A program made the translations under genes and the position numbers. The notes beneath the pieces were generated by a model. That model was not told where the DNA came from. It searched no databases and saw only the letters and a list, made by a program, of their open reading frames with translations. Shown here piece after piece: positions 32,767 through 39,628 of a stretch of 64,000 nucleotides of DNA (its first letter is position 1; each line of letters begins with the position of its first letter). The DNA comes from Bacteroidales bacterium (lineage in GTDB: Bacteria; Bacteroidota; Bacteroidia; Bacteroidales; FEN-979), in the NCBI GenBank assembly GCA_023229525.1, contig JALNZC010000001.1:62001-126000 (forward strand), written 5' to 3'.

Positions 32767-32800
32767 AAATCGTAAATCTAAAATCGTAAATCAAATCGTA
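32767..32800. repeat. heptamer array at the end of the broken nucleotidyltransferase gene
   Basis: Units aaatcgt, aaatcta, aaatcgt and aaatcaa, inverted relative to the array at 32531-32565. The truncated nucleotidyltransferase frame stops within it. The rest of the 465-bp gap after hemW (32691-33155) holds only that pseudogene and AT-rich sequence. Confidence 0.8.
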
Positions 32801-32987
32801 GTTTTGTAGCCGATGGGCTTTCGTGGTGGAGGTAGCTCTTCTTTTGGCAATAAATCAATATCGCTTTTGGCCGAGGCACTGTCAGTCGCGTAACTCGCGT
32901 ATAAAAAGCCTTATAAATCGGCAACCCCGATTCATTTAATAAATGAAGATATCTTCTGACCAATTCTATAGCTTCTCTTTGAGACAT
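32791..32987 (-). pseudogene. truncated, frameshifted MNT-type nucleotidyltransferase
   Basis: The minus strand starts MSQREAIELVRRYLHLLNES and continues IYKAF. One base is missing in a T run (5 instead of 6; plus-strand a's at 32903-32907). In the shifted frame the sequence resumes LYASYATDSASAKSDIDLL, a recognisable G-S-x10-D-x-D nucleotidyltransferase motif with Gly replaced by Ala. The frame then runs only about 20 more residues (PKEELPPPRKPIGYKTTI) and ends in the heptamer array. The usual C-terminal half of an MNT protein is missing. It is thus a broken antitoxin-like gene, or possibly an assembly error at the homopolymer plus a real truncation. Confidence 0.7.
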
Positions 32988-33155
32988 TGTAACGTGTTTT
33001 TTGTCCTGTTAAAGATATCAAGGGTGAGCTGCCGGCCAGGTAAATTGGGATTATAATCCGGATAACGCCCTTCAATTTGGTGAAAGTAATGAAAATAAAT
33101 AAAGAATGATTAAATGTCAATATAATGGCAATACCATTTTTTATAAATTTGCTGA

Positions 33156-33467
33156 ATGGAATTGATTGAAAAAAACAGAGAAAATATTTCAAATCTGTGT
33201 GAAAAACATAAGGTTAAAGAATTGTATCTGTTTGGTTCTATCCTATCTGACAGATTTAATGATTCCAGTGATATAGATATGCTTATACAATTTTCGAATG
33301 TTGATTTACTCGATTATTTTGATAACTATATGGACCTTAAAGAACAGTTCGCGCAATTGTTAAAAAGGCCTGTCGATCTGGTGGAGGACCAGGCAATAAA
33401 AAATCCTATTTTCAGAAAAGTCGTTGACCGCGATAAAGTCTTGCTATATGAACGAAAATATACTTAA
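33156..33467 (+). CDS. mntA: MntA-like nucleotidyltransferase antitoxin
   Basis: A 103-residue minimal nucleotidyltransferase. The motif G27-S28-x10-D39-I-D41 (FGSILSDRFNDSSDID) is complete, with a third acidic residue in PVDLVE (about 74). In MntA-HepT modules the antitoxin transfers AMP onto the HepT toxin and silences it. The gene overlaps the following hepT frame by 20 bp, which fits the paired arrangement. It is the second of three nucleotidyltransferase loci within 5.2 kb. It begins with ATG at 33156 after an AT-rich gap. Confidence 0.88.
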   Translation: MELIEKNRENISNLCEKHKVKELYLFGSILSDRFNDSSDIDMLIQFSNVDLLDYFDNYMDLKEQFAQLLKRPVDLVEDQAIKNPIFRKVVDRDKVLLYERKYT

Positions 33468-33786
33468 ATGCTTATACGACATAAAATTTGCTCTTGACGA
33501 GATTGATTCTTACTTTGACCACGAAAATAAATCGTTTGAAAATTATCAGTCGAATATCTTATTAAAAAGAGCCATTGAAAGAGATTTAGAAATTATTGGT
33601 GAAGCAACAAATAGAATTCTGAAGGAAGATCCGGAATTTGAAATTGGAAACGCACACCGTATTATCGGTTTGAGAAACCAAATAATTCATGGATATGATA
33701 CAGTTTCAGATGAAAATATCTGGGGCATTTTAATAAAACACCTTCCAAAACTAAAGGAGGAAGTCAAAAAATTAACAGGTCTTTGA
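33448..33786 (+). CDS. hepT: HepT-like HEPN ribonuclease toxin
   Basis: A 112-residue all-helical HEPN protein. The catalytic motif R76-x4-H81-x-Y83 (RNQIIHGY) is intact, and the preceding ERDLEIIGEATNRI helix is typical of HepT. The ATG at 33448 is chosen because it gives the standard N-terminus NENILKCLYDIKFALDEID; it lies inside the mntA frame (20-bp overlap). HepT proteins cleave RNA, including tRNA, and the Tyr of the motif is the site AMPylated by MntA. Confidence 0.88.
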   Translation: MNENILKCLYDIKFALDEIDSYFDHENKSFENYQSNILLKRAIERDLEIIGEATNRILKEDPEFEIGNAHRIIGLRNQIIHGYDTVSDENIWGILIKHLPKLKEEVKKLTGL

Positions 33787-33886
33787 CCCACCCGGTTTGA
33801 TTTCGCCTGGCCGGGAATAATCGAGTCAACCACTGAAACCTGAAACCTCACTTAATATCGTTAATTGAATAGACGAATATTGATTT

Positions 33887-34876
33887 TCAGCGTGTAAATC
33901 TCAGCACCGTCCCAAGTGGAAGTTTCCGGTTTGCTCTATCGGCAAAATATAACTCACCGGTTTCAATCTCAGGTAATTCTCCGAAATGACTCCGGACAAG
34001 GCTTTCGGATATCAGTGAAGAAAATCCCATGGAATAGAGGCTCAATACAAAAAAAGAATGCTCCGGATTTAGCAATTGATGGCAAAGAGCGATCATTTCG
34101 TCAATGGAATCCTGCAATATCCATTTTTCACCTTCAGGGCCGCGGCCGTATGCCGGCGGGTCGAGGATGATCCCGTCATAGCGGTTTCCCCTTTTTACTT
34201 CACGCTGCACAAACTTCAATGCATCCTCAACAACCCAGCGGATATCATTAAGCCCTGAAGCTTCCATCATTTCACGGGCCCAGGTGACGACCGGCTTTAC
34301 CGAATCCACATGCACAACATCAGCGCCGGCAGCCCGCGCGGCAAGCGATGCCCCACCCGTGTAAGCAAAGAGGTTAAGGACTTTAGCAGGTGAGCTGGTG
34401 AGATAGTGAGGTGGTGAGGTGGCGAGTGTGCGAGTGGAAGGATTATCAGATTTGAGATTTGAGTTATGGTTTTGAACTTTGAATTTTGAACTTTGACTTA
34501 AAAAATCGTAGATGTAATTCCAATTGACAGCCTGCTCCGGGAAAACGCCGATATGTCCGAATGAAGTGAGGCCAAGGCGGAATTGCAGTTGCATTTCACG
34601 ATAGGAATAACCAATCTTCCACCGATCCGGCATTGTTTTTTTCCGGATCCATTCGCCCTTTTCGGAATTCTCCCTTTTAGCTGGATCAATGCCCCTGGTG
34701 CGTTTGTACCGGGCATGAAACATTTTTTCCCACTCCTCTCCCTGCAGCGATTTACTCCATACGGCCTGCGGTTCGGGCCGGGCCAGAATGAATTTCCCGA
34801 ACCGTTCCAGCTTTTCGAGTCCTCCTGAATCAATCAGCTCGTAATCGGTCCAGCACTCGGGAGTAAAAAGTTTCAT
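33887..34876 (-). CDS. class I SAM-dependent methyltransferase (RlmI-like), repeat-expanded
   Basis: A 329-residue methyltransferase resembling RlmI/RlmK-type rRNA cytosine or guanine methylases. Motif I is VLNLFAYTGGASLAARAAGA, the acidic residue follows in VHVDS, and the catalytic-type DPPAYGRG motif is near residue 250. The start ATG at 34876 (MKLFTPECWTDYEL) is 7 bp after the nrfA stop. The frame is open further upstream but that would run into nrfA. Residues 126-162 are coded by an 8-bp and a 7-bp repeat array and are absent from the conserved fold. The exact target RNA is unknown. Confidence 0.85.
   Translation of the reverse strand: MKLFTPECWTDYELIDSGGLEKLERFGKFILARPEPQAVWSKSLQGEEWEKMFHARYKRTRGIDPAKRENSEKGEWIRKKTMPDRWKIGYSYREMQLQFRLGLTSFGHIGVFPEQAVNWNYIYDFLSQSSKFKVQNHNSNLKSDNPSTRTLATSPPHYLTSSPAKVLNLFAYTGGASLAARAAGADVVHVDSVKPVVTWAREMMEASGLNDIRWVVEDALKFVQREVKRGNRYDGIILDPPAYGRGPEGEKWILQDSIDEMIALCHQLLNPEHSFFVLSLYSMGFSSLISESLVRSHFGELPEIETGELYFADRANRKLPLGTVLRFTR
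34389..34437. repeat. octamer array inside the methyltransferase gene (gtgag + three)
   Basis: Units of the form ggtgagNN: ctggtgag, atagtgag, gtggtgag, gtggcgag and tgtgcgag. The same unit, in reverse complement, recurs at 54227-54251. Confidence 0.7.
34447..34499. repeat. heptamer array inside the methyltransferase gene (TTTGA + variable two)
   Basis: About seven units (gatttga, gatttga, gttatgg, ttttgaa, ctttgaa, ttttgaa, ctttgac). Together with the octamer array beside it, it encodes the 37-residue insertion SQSSKFKVQNHNSNLK... of the minus-strand protein. Confidence 0.75.
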
Positions 34877-34883
34877 GTTTGTT

Positions 34884-36413
34884 TTATTTTTCTTCCTTTT
34901 CGTCTTCCTTCTGCACAGGCCATGTCTTTTCCCGTTCCCGGGCTTTTTTATCCCAATCCGGAAGGATGGTTTTGATCCAACCGGCTTTTTCCGACTGCAA
35001 TTTGGCCATGTCGAGGCCAATGAAATTCTGTGCCAGCGCTTTGGTGGTAATATCAGGATAAGGTACCGGTTGGTTTTTCCCATGGTTGGCAAGTACCCGG
35101 GCAAGGAGAATCCGGGCTTCCATGGATTCGTCGATCGAATTCCCAATGATGCGCGACACTTCTATAGGTGAGTGGAACGATGCCCCATGACTTGCCGCGG
35201 TATAATCCCAGAACCATTGGGCATAACGGATGTGTTTAAGAACAGGCTCCATTTCCTTTTCGGTGGCGCCGGCATCCCAGGCAGCTTTTGCCTCCAGATG
35301 GGCTTTTACTAATTCTGTCTCGGCTTTATCGCGGATCTCCTTCACTTTTTCCTGGCGCTCATATACATTTTCGCGTAACGCCTCTTCGCTTTCACGGTGA
35401 CAAACCTGGCAGGTCCCGGAGATGTTGCTCAGCGGACTGGTGATCTTATGGCTGGTAAACTTTTGTCCGCCTTCTTTTATATACGGCATATGGCAATCGG
35501 CACAAGCCACTCCGCGATCGGCATGAATACCGGTGAGAAAGAGTTCATAATCGGGATGCTGGGCTTTAAGGATCGGGGTTTTGCTGATTTGGTGGGTGAA
35601 GTCGGCGAATTTTTCTTCTTCATAATATCTTAATGCCTGATCGGCGCCGGTTCCGTATTTCCAGGGGAAGGTCAGATAAGTCACATCGGGTGCATCGGGA
35701 CGGTGTTTGTTGAAGTAATATTCAACATGACATTGGGCGCATACCAGGCTACGCATCTCCTGGTGCGATGCTTTGGAGATGTCCTTCCCCATCGCTTGAA
35801 ATGCCTCCACAAGCGCCGGCCGGGTTATGCGCAGATCCATGGTCTTCGGATCATGGCAATCGGCACAGCCAATGTAATTGACAATTTCGGACCCCCTGGC
35901 GGCCCATTTTCCTTTGTAAAAATCTTTGGCGCCCATTTTTTCCATAAGCCTGGGAACATCAGGACTTTTACATGTCCAACATGTGGCCGGTTGCGGTCCT
36001 TCGTCAGGACCTTTTGGGGTACCGGTACGCAATGTATGCCGGATATCGGTAATGGCATAATAGTGTCCCCTGCTTGAACTGTAATCCTGCGAAAAGGCGT
36101 AACCGGCCCAGAGGATCACCAGCCGCGGATCCTCTTTCAATTCATCAATCATGGCGCTGCCATTGAATTTGCTGCGGAAAGAGGTATCGGCAGTCTGAAG
36201 ATACGATTGGTACTCACGCGGGAAGTTTTCCCCCCACAGCACATTACGGGGTTCATATTCCGATAAATCCACCTTGGGCTTAAAAACATATTCGTTTTCA
36301 GCCCGCCGCTCGGTAATGGAGGAGGCCAGCAACCCGAGCAAAAACACCACCACCATAGTGGCGAAAAAAAGCGCCCAGTTGATCCAGGGAGCACGCTTCT
36401 TATTGGTTGTCAT
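34884..36413 (-). CDS. nrfA: cytochrome c nitrite reductase, catalytic pentahaem subunit
   Basis: A periplasmic enzyme that reduces nitrite to ammonium with six electrons. An N-terminal signal anchor (residues about 11-31) is followed by the active-site haem motif CWTCK at 145-149 and four CxxCH sites at 183, 225, 304 and 335. The active-site residues expected in NrfA are visible: Arg115 in SSRGHYYA, Tyr in HVEYYF, and His286 in ILKAQHPDYE. At 509 residues it has normal length. It follows nrfH by 110 bp on the same strand (that gap carries a heptamer array) and precedes the methyltransferase by 7 bp. Confidence 0.97.
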   Translation of the reverse strand: MTTNKKRAPWINWALFFATMVVVFLLGLLASSITERRAENEYVFKPKVDLSEYEPRNVLWGENFPREYQSYLQTADTSFRSKFNGSAMIDELKEDPRLVILWAGYAFSQDYSSSRGHYYAITDIRHTLRTGTPKGPDEGPQPATCWTCKSPDVPRLMEKMGAKDFYKGKWAARGSEIVNYIGCADCHDPKTMDLRITRPALVEAFQAMGKDISKASHQEMRSLVCAQCHVEYYFNKHRPDAPDVTYLTFPWKYGTGADQALRYYEEEKFADFTHQISKTPILKAQHPDYELFLTGIHADRGVACADCHMPYIKEGGQKFTSHKITSPLSNISGTCQVCHRESEEALRENVYERQEKVKEIRDKAETELVKAHLEAKAAWDAGATEKEMEPVLKHIRYAQWFWDYTAASHGASFHSPIEVSRIIGNSIDESMEARILLARVLANHGKNQPVPYPDITTKALAQNFIGLDMAKLQSEKAGWIKTILPDWDKKAREREKTWPVQKEDEKEEK

Positions 36414-36436
36414 TTTTTATGTTTTTATCTACGGAA

Positions 36437-36471
36437 ATTCAAAAGTCAAAAGTCAAAACTTCAATTTAAAA
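36437..36471. repeat. heptamer array between nrfH and nrfA
   Basis: Units attcaaa, agtcaaa, agtcaaa, acttcaa and tttaaaa in the 110-bp nrfH-nrfA gap. The core tcaaa is fixed while the neighbours vary. Confidence 0.65.
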
Positions 36472-36523
36472 CAGACATTGGAAATTATATATTTGATTTT
36501 GGTTACTTGTCATTTGCAATCTC

Positions 36524-37114
36524 CTATCTCCTATCCTCATATTCATCTTCCTCGTTTCTCTCCGTTCTGCTCTCAATTTTAGTCTTCAAAAGCGCATTGG
36601 GTGTGGAGGAAAGCCCGTTTACCCTGTCGTGCGGCGTTTCGCGGTGGCAATCCAGGCAGGTTCGACCCTGAAGGTAATTGTGATAGTTGGGTTGTACCGA
36701 CATCATGAATTCCATGCCTGTCGTCCGCTCATGACAACGAATACAGTTTTTCTGCACCGCTTCTTTACCCGCGTTCCGAATAAAGATGACTTGTGGTTCT
36801 GTGCGCAGGGTAAATATAGTGGCATGCCGAAGCCCGTCCTGTGCCTTGAACAAGTATTTTTTGAAAATGTTGTCATGCGGCACATGACAATCGTTGCAGT
36901 TGGTGATGCGGCGGTGTGCGCTGTGCGCCCAGTTGGCATATTGCGGATTCATCACATGACAGTTGATGCAGGCTTCGGGATTATCAGAAAGGTACGAAAG
37001 CGCCCTGGAAATATATAAAGCATAGGTTGCCAACCCGAAAAAAATCCCGAGTAACACGGCTACAGTGGGTTTCCATTGATCTGGAGGGATCAGCCACCGT
37101 AAGAGTTTTTTCAT
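36524..37114 (-). CDS. nrfH: NrfH-type tetrahaem quinol dehydrogenase
   Basis: A membrane-anchored NapC/NirT-family cytochrome that passes electrons from menaquinol to NrfA. One N-terminal helix (about 17-38, VAVLLGIFFGLATYALYIS) is followed by four haem sites: CINCH 49-53, CNDCH 73-77, CIRCH 124-128 and CLDCH 153-157. The Met of CHVM after the first site is the expected axial ligand for NrfH haem 1. The protein has 196 residues. A short palindrome TTTGTACAAA lies 20 bp upstream of the ATG. Confidence 0.96.
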   Translation of the reverse strand: MKKLLRWLIPPDQWKPTVAVLLGIFFGLATYALYISRALSYLSDNPEACINCHVMNPQYANWAHSAHRRITNCNDCHVPHDNIFKKYLFKAQDGLRHATIFTLRTEPQVIFIRNAGKEAVQKNCIRCHERTTGMEFMMSVQPNYHNYLQGRTCLDCHRETPHDRVNGLSSTPNALLKTKIESRTERNEEDEYEDRR

Positions 37115-37142
37115 CTGTTAATATTTGTACAAAACGCTCTAT

Positions 37143-37150
37143 CAAATGTA
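37143..37150 (-). promoter_or_regulatory. candidate -7 box for nrfHA
   Basis: Minus-strand TACATTTG fits TAnnTTTG and is the same octamer as in the rrf2 promoter at 52196-52203. It lies 29 bp before the nrfH ATG. No TTG at standard spacing was found. Confidence 0.4.
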
Positions 37151-37208
37151 AAGGTTTTTTCAACGGAATTGGGGGGCTGTCATAGATTTTTAATCTTTAA
37201 AAATTTTG

Positions 37209-37216
37209 TAACTTTG
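37209..37216 (+). promoter_or_regulatory. candidate -7 box for the HI0074/HI0073-like pair
   Basis: TAACTTTG fits TAnnTTTG and lies 26 bp before the ATG at 37243. The -33 region is not convincing. Confidence 0.4.
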
Positions 37217-37242
37217 AATTTCCTCATTTAGCTGTTAAAATT

Positions 37243-37644
37243 ATGGACAACGATATCCGGTGGGTCCAACGGTTTCAGAATTTCGAGAAGTCGTTCCTGC
37301 TTTTATCAAATGCCATTCAAAATGAACATCAGGATGTTGTTTATCGTGCCGGGATTATTCAATTTTTCGAGATGTGTTTTAAATTGGCATGGAAAACAAT
37401 GAAAGACTACTTGGAAGGCCAAGGTTTTGATCAGATCAGTTCTCCTAGGGATACTATTAAAATTGCCTTCCAAAATAATCTTATTATCGACGGCCATTTA
37501 TGGTTACAAGCCTTGGACGATCGAAACCTTACAGTTCATACTTACGACGAATCGACGGCACAAAAATTGGAAGAGCTCATCAGGAATCTATATTTCCCCA
37601 TGATTTCTAAGTTGATTACATACCTGAAATTAAGATTACCATGA
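37243..37644 (+). CDS. HI0074-family nucleotidyltransferase substrate-binding (HepT-related) protein
   Basis: A 133-residue all-helical protein of the 'nucleotidyltransferase substrate binding' family typified by HI0074, related to HEPN toxins. The conserved FFEMCFKLAWKTMKDYLEGQG and LDDRNLTVHTYDE segments are present. The D-x-x-N-x-x-x-H-x-Y portion sits where HEPN proteins carry R-x4-H, so RNase activity is less certain than in HepT. The stop overlaps the start of the next gene (ATGA at 37641-37644). It forms a two-gene MNT/HEPN-like module with it. Confidence 0.88.
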   Translation: MDNDIRWVQRFQNFEKSFLLLSNAIQNEHQDVVYRAGIIQFFEMCFKLAWKTMKDYLEGQGFDQISSPRDTIKIAFQNNLIIDGHLWLQALDDRNLTVHTYDESTAQKLEELIRNLYFPMISKLITYLKLRLP

Positions 37645-37943
37645 ACGAATTCGGAATTCGGGACACCGATTTACAGATGATCCTCCAGGTGATTGACCGG
37701 TTTCCGGTAATTGAATCAGCAGTAATCTTTGGAAGTCGCGCCAAGGGAACTTTTAAAAAAGGAAGTGATGTTGACATTGCCCTTTTCGGGAAGGGGATCG
37801 ATTTCCGTACTACGGTTTCTGTGGGTAGTATCCTGAACGAAGAAATGCCAATGCCCTATTTTTTTGATATTGTGAATTATTCTTCTATTTGCAACGAAAA
37901 CTTTCGGAACCATATTGACCACATTGGGAAAAAAATCCATTAA
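37641..37943 (+). CDS. HI0073-like minimal nucleotidyltransferase
   Basis: A 100-residue MNT-fold protein with the complete motif G31-S32-x10-D43-V-D45 (FGSRAKGTFKKGSDVDIAL) and a following acidic strand in YFFDIVNYSS. It is translated from an ATG overlapping the HI0074-like stop. By analogy with MntA it may modify its partner with nucleotides. It lies 62 bp before xseA and is the third nucleotidyltransferase locus near nrfHA. Confidence 0.88.
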   Translation: MNEFGIRDTDLQMILQVIDRFPVIESAVIFGSRAKGTFKKGSDVDIALFGKGIDFRTTVSVGSILNEEMPMPYFFDIVNYSSICNENFRNHIDHIGKKIH

Positions 37944-38005
37944 TTGATCCCAATCACTTGAAAAATGTTATTGCTTGCTTCCTTGGATGAAAAGGAATAA
38001 TTCGC

Positions 38006-39415
38006 ATGTCAGAAAACATTCAGGATAAAACGGTATTTACCCTGCTGGGGGTAGCACAAAGTATCCAGCGTACCCTGAATGACCGGTACCAAACTTCCTT
38101 CTGGGTCAAAGCCGAGATGAACAAGCTGAACTATTACGTTCATTCGGGTCATTGTTATCCTGAATTGCTTGAGAAAAGAGAAGGAAAAATTGTGGCTCAG
38201 CTCAGGTCTACGCTATGGAAAGACGATTACATCAGGATAAATGAAAATTTTCTGCGTGTGCTCAAAGAACCATTGAAAAACGGTTCCAATATATTGTTCA
38301 ACGCTAAAGTTGTCTTTGATCCGGTTTATGGATTAAGTTTGCACATCCTCGACATCGATCCTTCCTGGTCACTGGGTGAACTGGAACGTGAAAAACAGGA
38401 ATCCATTGAAAAACTCAGGAAGGAAGGCATTTTCTCTCAAAATAAATCGTTAAAGTTGCCTTTGTTGCCTCAGCGAATTGCGGTGATATCGGTGGAAACC
38501 AGTAAAGGATATGCCGATTTCATGAAGGTGATCGATCTAAATCCTTGGGGATACCGTTTCTTTCACATGTTGTTCCCCTCCGTTTTGCAGGGAGATAAAG
38601 TGGTGGAGGCCATCATTCATCAGCTTGGTCGTATTGAAAAGGTTAGAAACCATTTCGATTTGGTGGCGATTATCCGGGGAGGTGGCGGTGATGTTGGATT
38701 ATCAGGTTACAACCGGTACGAATTGGCGAAAAATATAGCGTGTTTCCCCCTTCCGGTATTAACGGGTATCGGCCATGTGACCAACGAAACGGTAACCGAA
38801 ATGGTGGCTTTTAAAAACTGTATCACACCTACCGAACTGGCCGACTTCCTGATCCAGCAATTTCATAACTTTTCTGTTCCTGTCAAAGATTCACAACGCA
38901 TTATTATAGCTGGTGTGAATGATCAGATCGACAGGACAAAAAAAGAGATGGATCAATCTGTTGCCGGTTTTCTAAAACACACGAAAACACTAATTTTCAA
39001 CACAAAGCGTGAACTTTTTTCCGGGGCCGGAAGGGTGAAAAGCCATGCCGGGTTTTATCTTCGGAACGCCCGCGAAAATGTGGTCCGGTTATCCGGATTG
39101 TTGGGAAAGAATTCAAAAACCTGGCTTGGTATTTTTTCGTCGGAAATATTCAATTTGCAATCCAAGGTGACACGGCAGGTGGCTCTGCTTATCCAGCGCC
39201 AGGGAAAAGAAATAGAGACCCTGGCAAGACAGGTTTCGCTGCTTGATCCCCGAAACGTTCTGTCCCGGGGATTTTCCATTACCCTCCACAACGGGAAAGC
39301 AGTGCGTCGTCATGTTGAAGTTCAGCCAGGAGATCCGCTGCAAACGCTCATATTTGACGGAACTATTTATAGTACTGTGACCGGTGTTGAACCTGAACAA
39401 AAGAAAAAATTGTAA
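38006..39415 (+). CDS. xseA: exodeoxyribonuclease VII large subunit
   Basis: The large subunit of the ssDNA exonuclease that resects from both ends. The N-terminal OB-fold (FWVKAEMNKLNYYVHSGHCYPELLE) is followed by the catalytic core with VISVETSKGYADF, IIRGGGGDVGLSGYN, and IGHVTNETVTEMVA, and then a long coiled-coil region. The 469-residue length is usual. The small subunit begins 2 bp downstream. It acts in mismatch and recombination repair. Confidence 0.95.
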   Translation: MSENIQDKTVFTLLGVAQSIQRTLNDRYQTSFWVKAEMNKLNYYVHSGHCYPELLEKREGKIVAQLRSTLWKDDYIRINENFLRVLKEPLKNGSNILFNAKVVFDPVYGLSLHILDIDPSWSLGELEREKQESIEKLRKEGIFSQNKSLKLPLLPQRIAVISVETSKGYADFMKVIDLNPWGYRFFHMLFPSVLQGDKVVEAIIHQLGRIEKVRNHFDLVAIIRGGGGDVGLSGYNRYELAKNIACFPLPVLTGIGHVTNETVTEMVAFKNCITPTELADFLIQQFHNFSVPVKDSQRIIIAGVNDQIDRTKKEMDQSVAGFLKHTKTLIFNTKRELFSGAGRVKSHAGFYLRNARENVVRLSGLLGKNSKTWLGIFSSEIFNLQSKVTRQVALLIQRQGKEIETLARQVSLLDPRNVLSRGFSITLHNGKAVRRHVEVQPGDPLQTLIFDGTIYSTVTGVEPEQKKKL

Positions 39416-39417
39416 CT

Positions 39418-39624
39418 ATGAGCGAAAAGATCACTTACATCGAAGCGTTTGAAGAGCTTCAATCTCTCGTCAATGAAATTGAAGCCGGTGAAATATCCGT
39501 CGATCAGTTATCCGAAAAAGTCAGGCGGGCTGCATATCTCATCAAACTTTGTAAGCAGAAACTGACCTCCACGGAAGAAGATGTCAATAAGATCCTGAAG
39601 GAGTTGGAAGGGGAAAACGAATAA
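39418..39624 (+). CDS. xseB: exodeoxyribonuclease VII small subunit
   Basis: A 68-residue helical hairpin, YIEAFEELQSLVNEIEAGEISVDQLSEKV, the standard XseB signature ('L..iv..le.g...l...l..y..g..L...C...L'). It binds the XseA coiled coil in several copies. It lies 2 bp after xseA and is convergent with the helicase that ends at 39629. Confidence 0.95.
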   Translation: MSEKITYIEAFEELQSLVNEIEAGEISVDQLSEKVRRAAYLIKLCKQKLTSTEEDVNKILKELEGENE

Positions 39625-39628
39625 TCCA

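Noticed and set aside
32932..33192. Minus-strand 86-residue frame upstream of mntA
   Set aside because: Overlaps both the broken nucleotidyltransferase start and the mntA start, with no recognisable features.
37134..37143. TTTGTACAAA palindrome before nrfH as a regulator site
   Set aside because: Ten AT-rich bases seen once; it does not match the FNR-like box at 26932 and no second copy was found.
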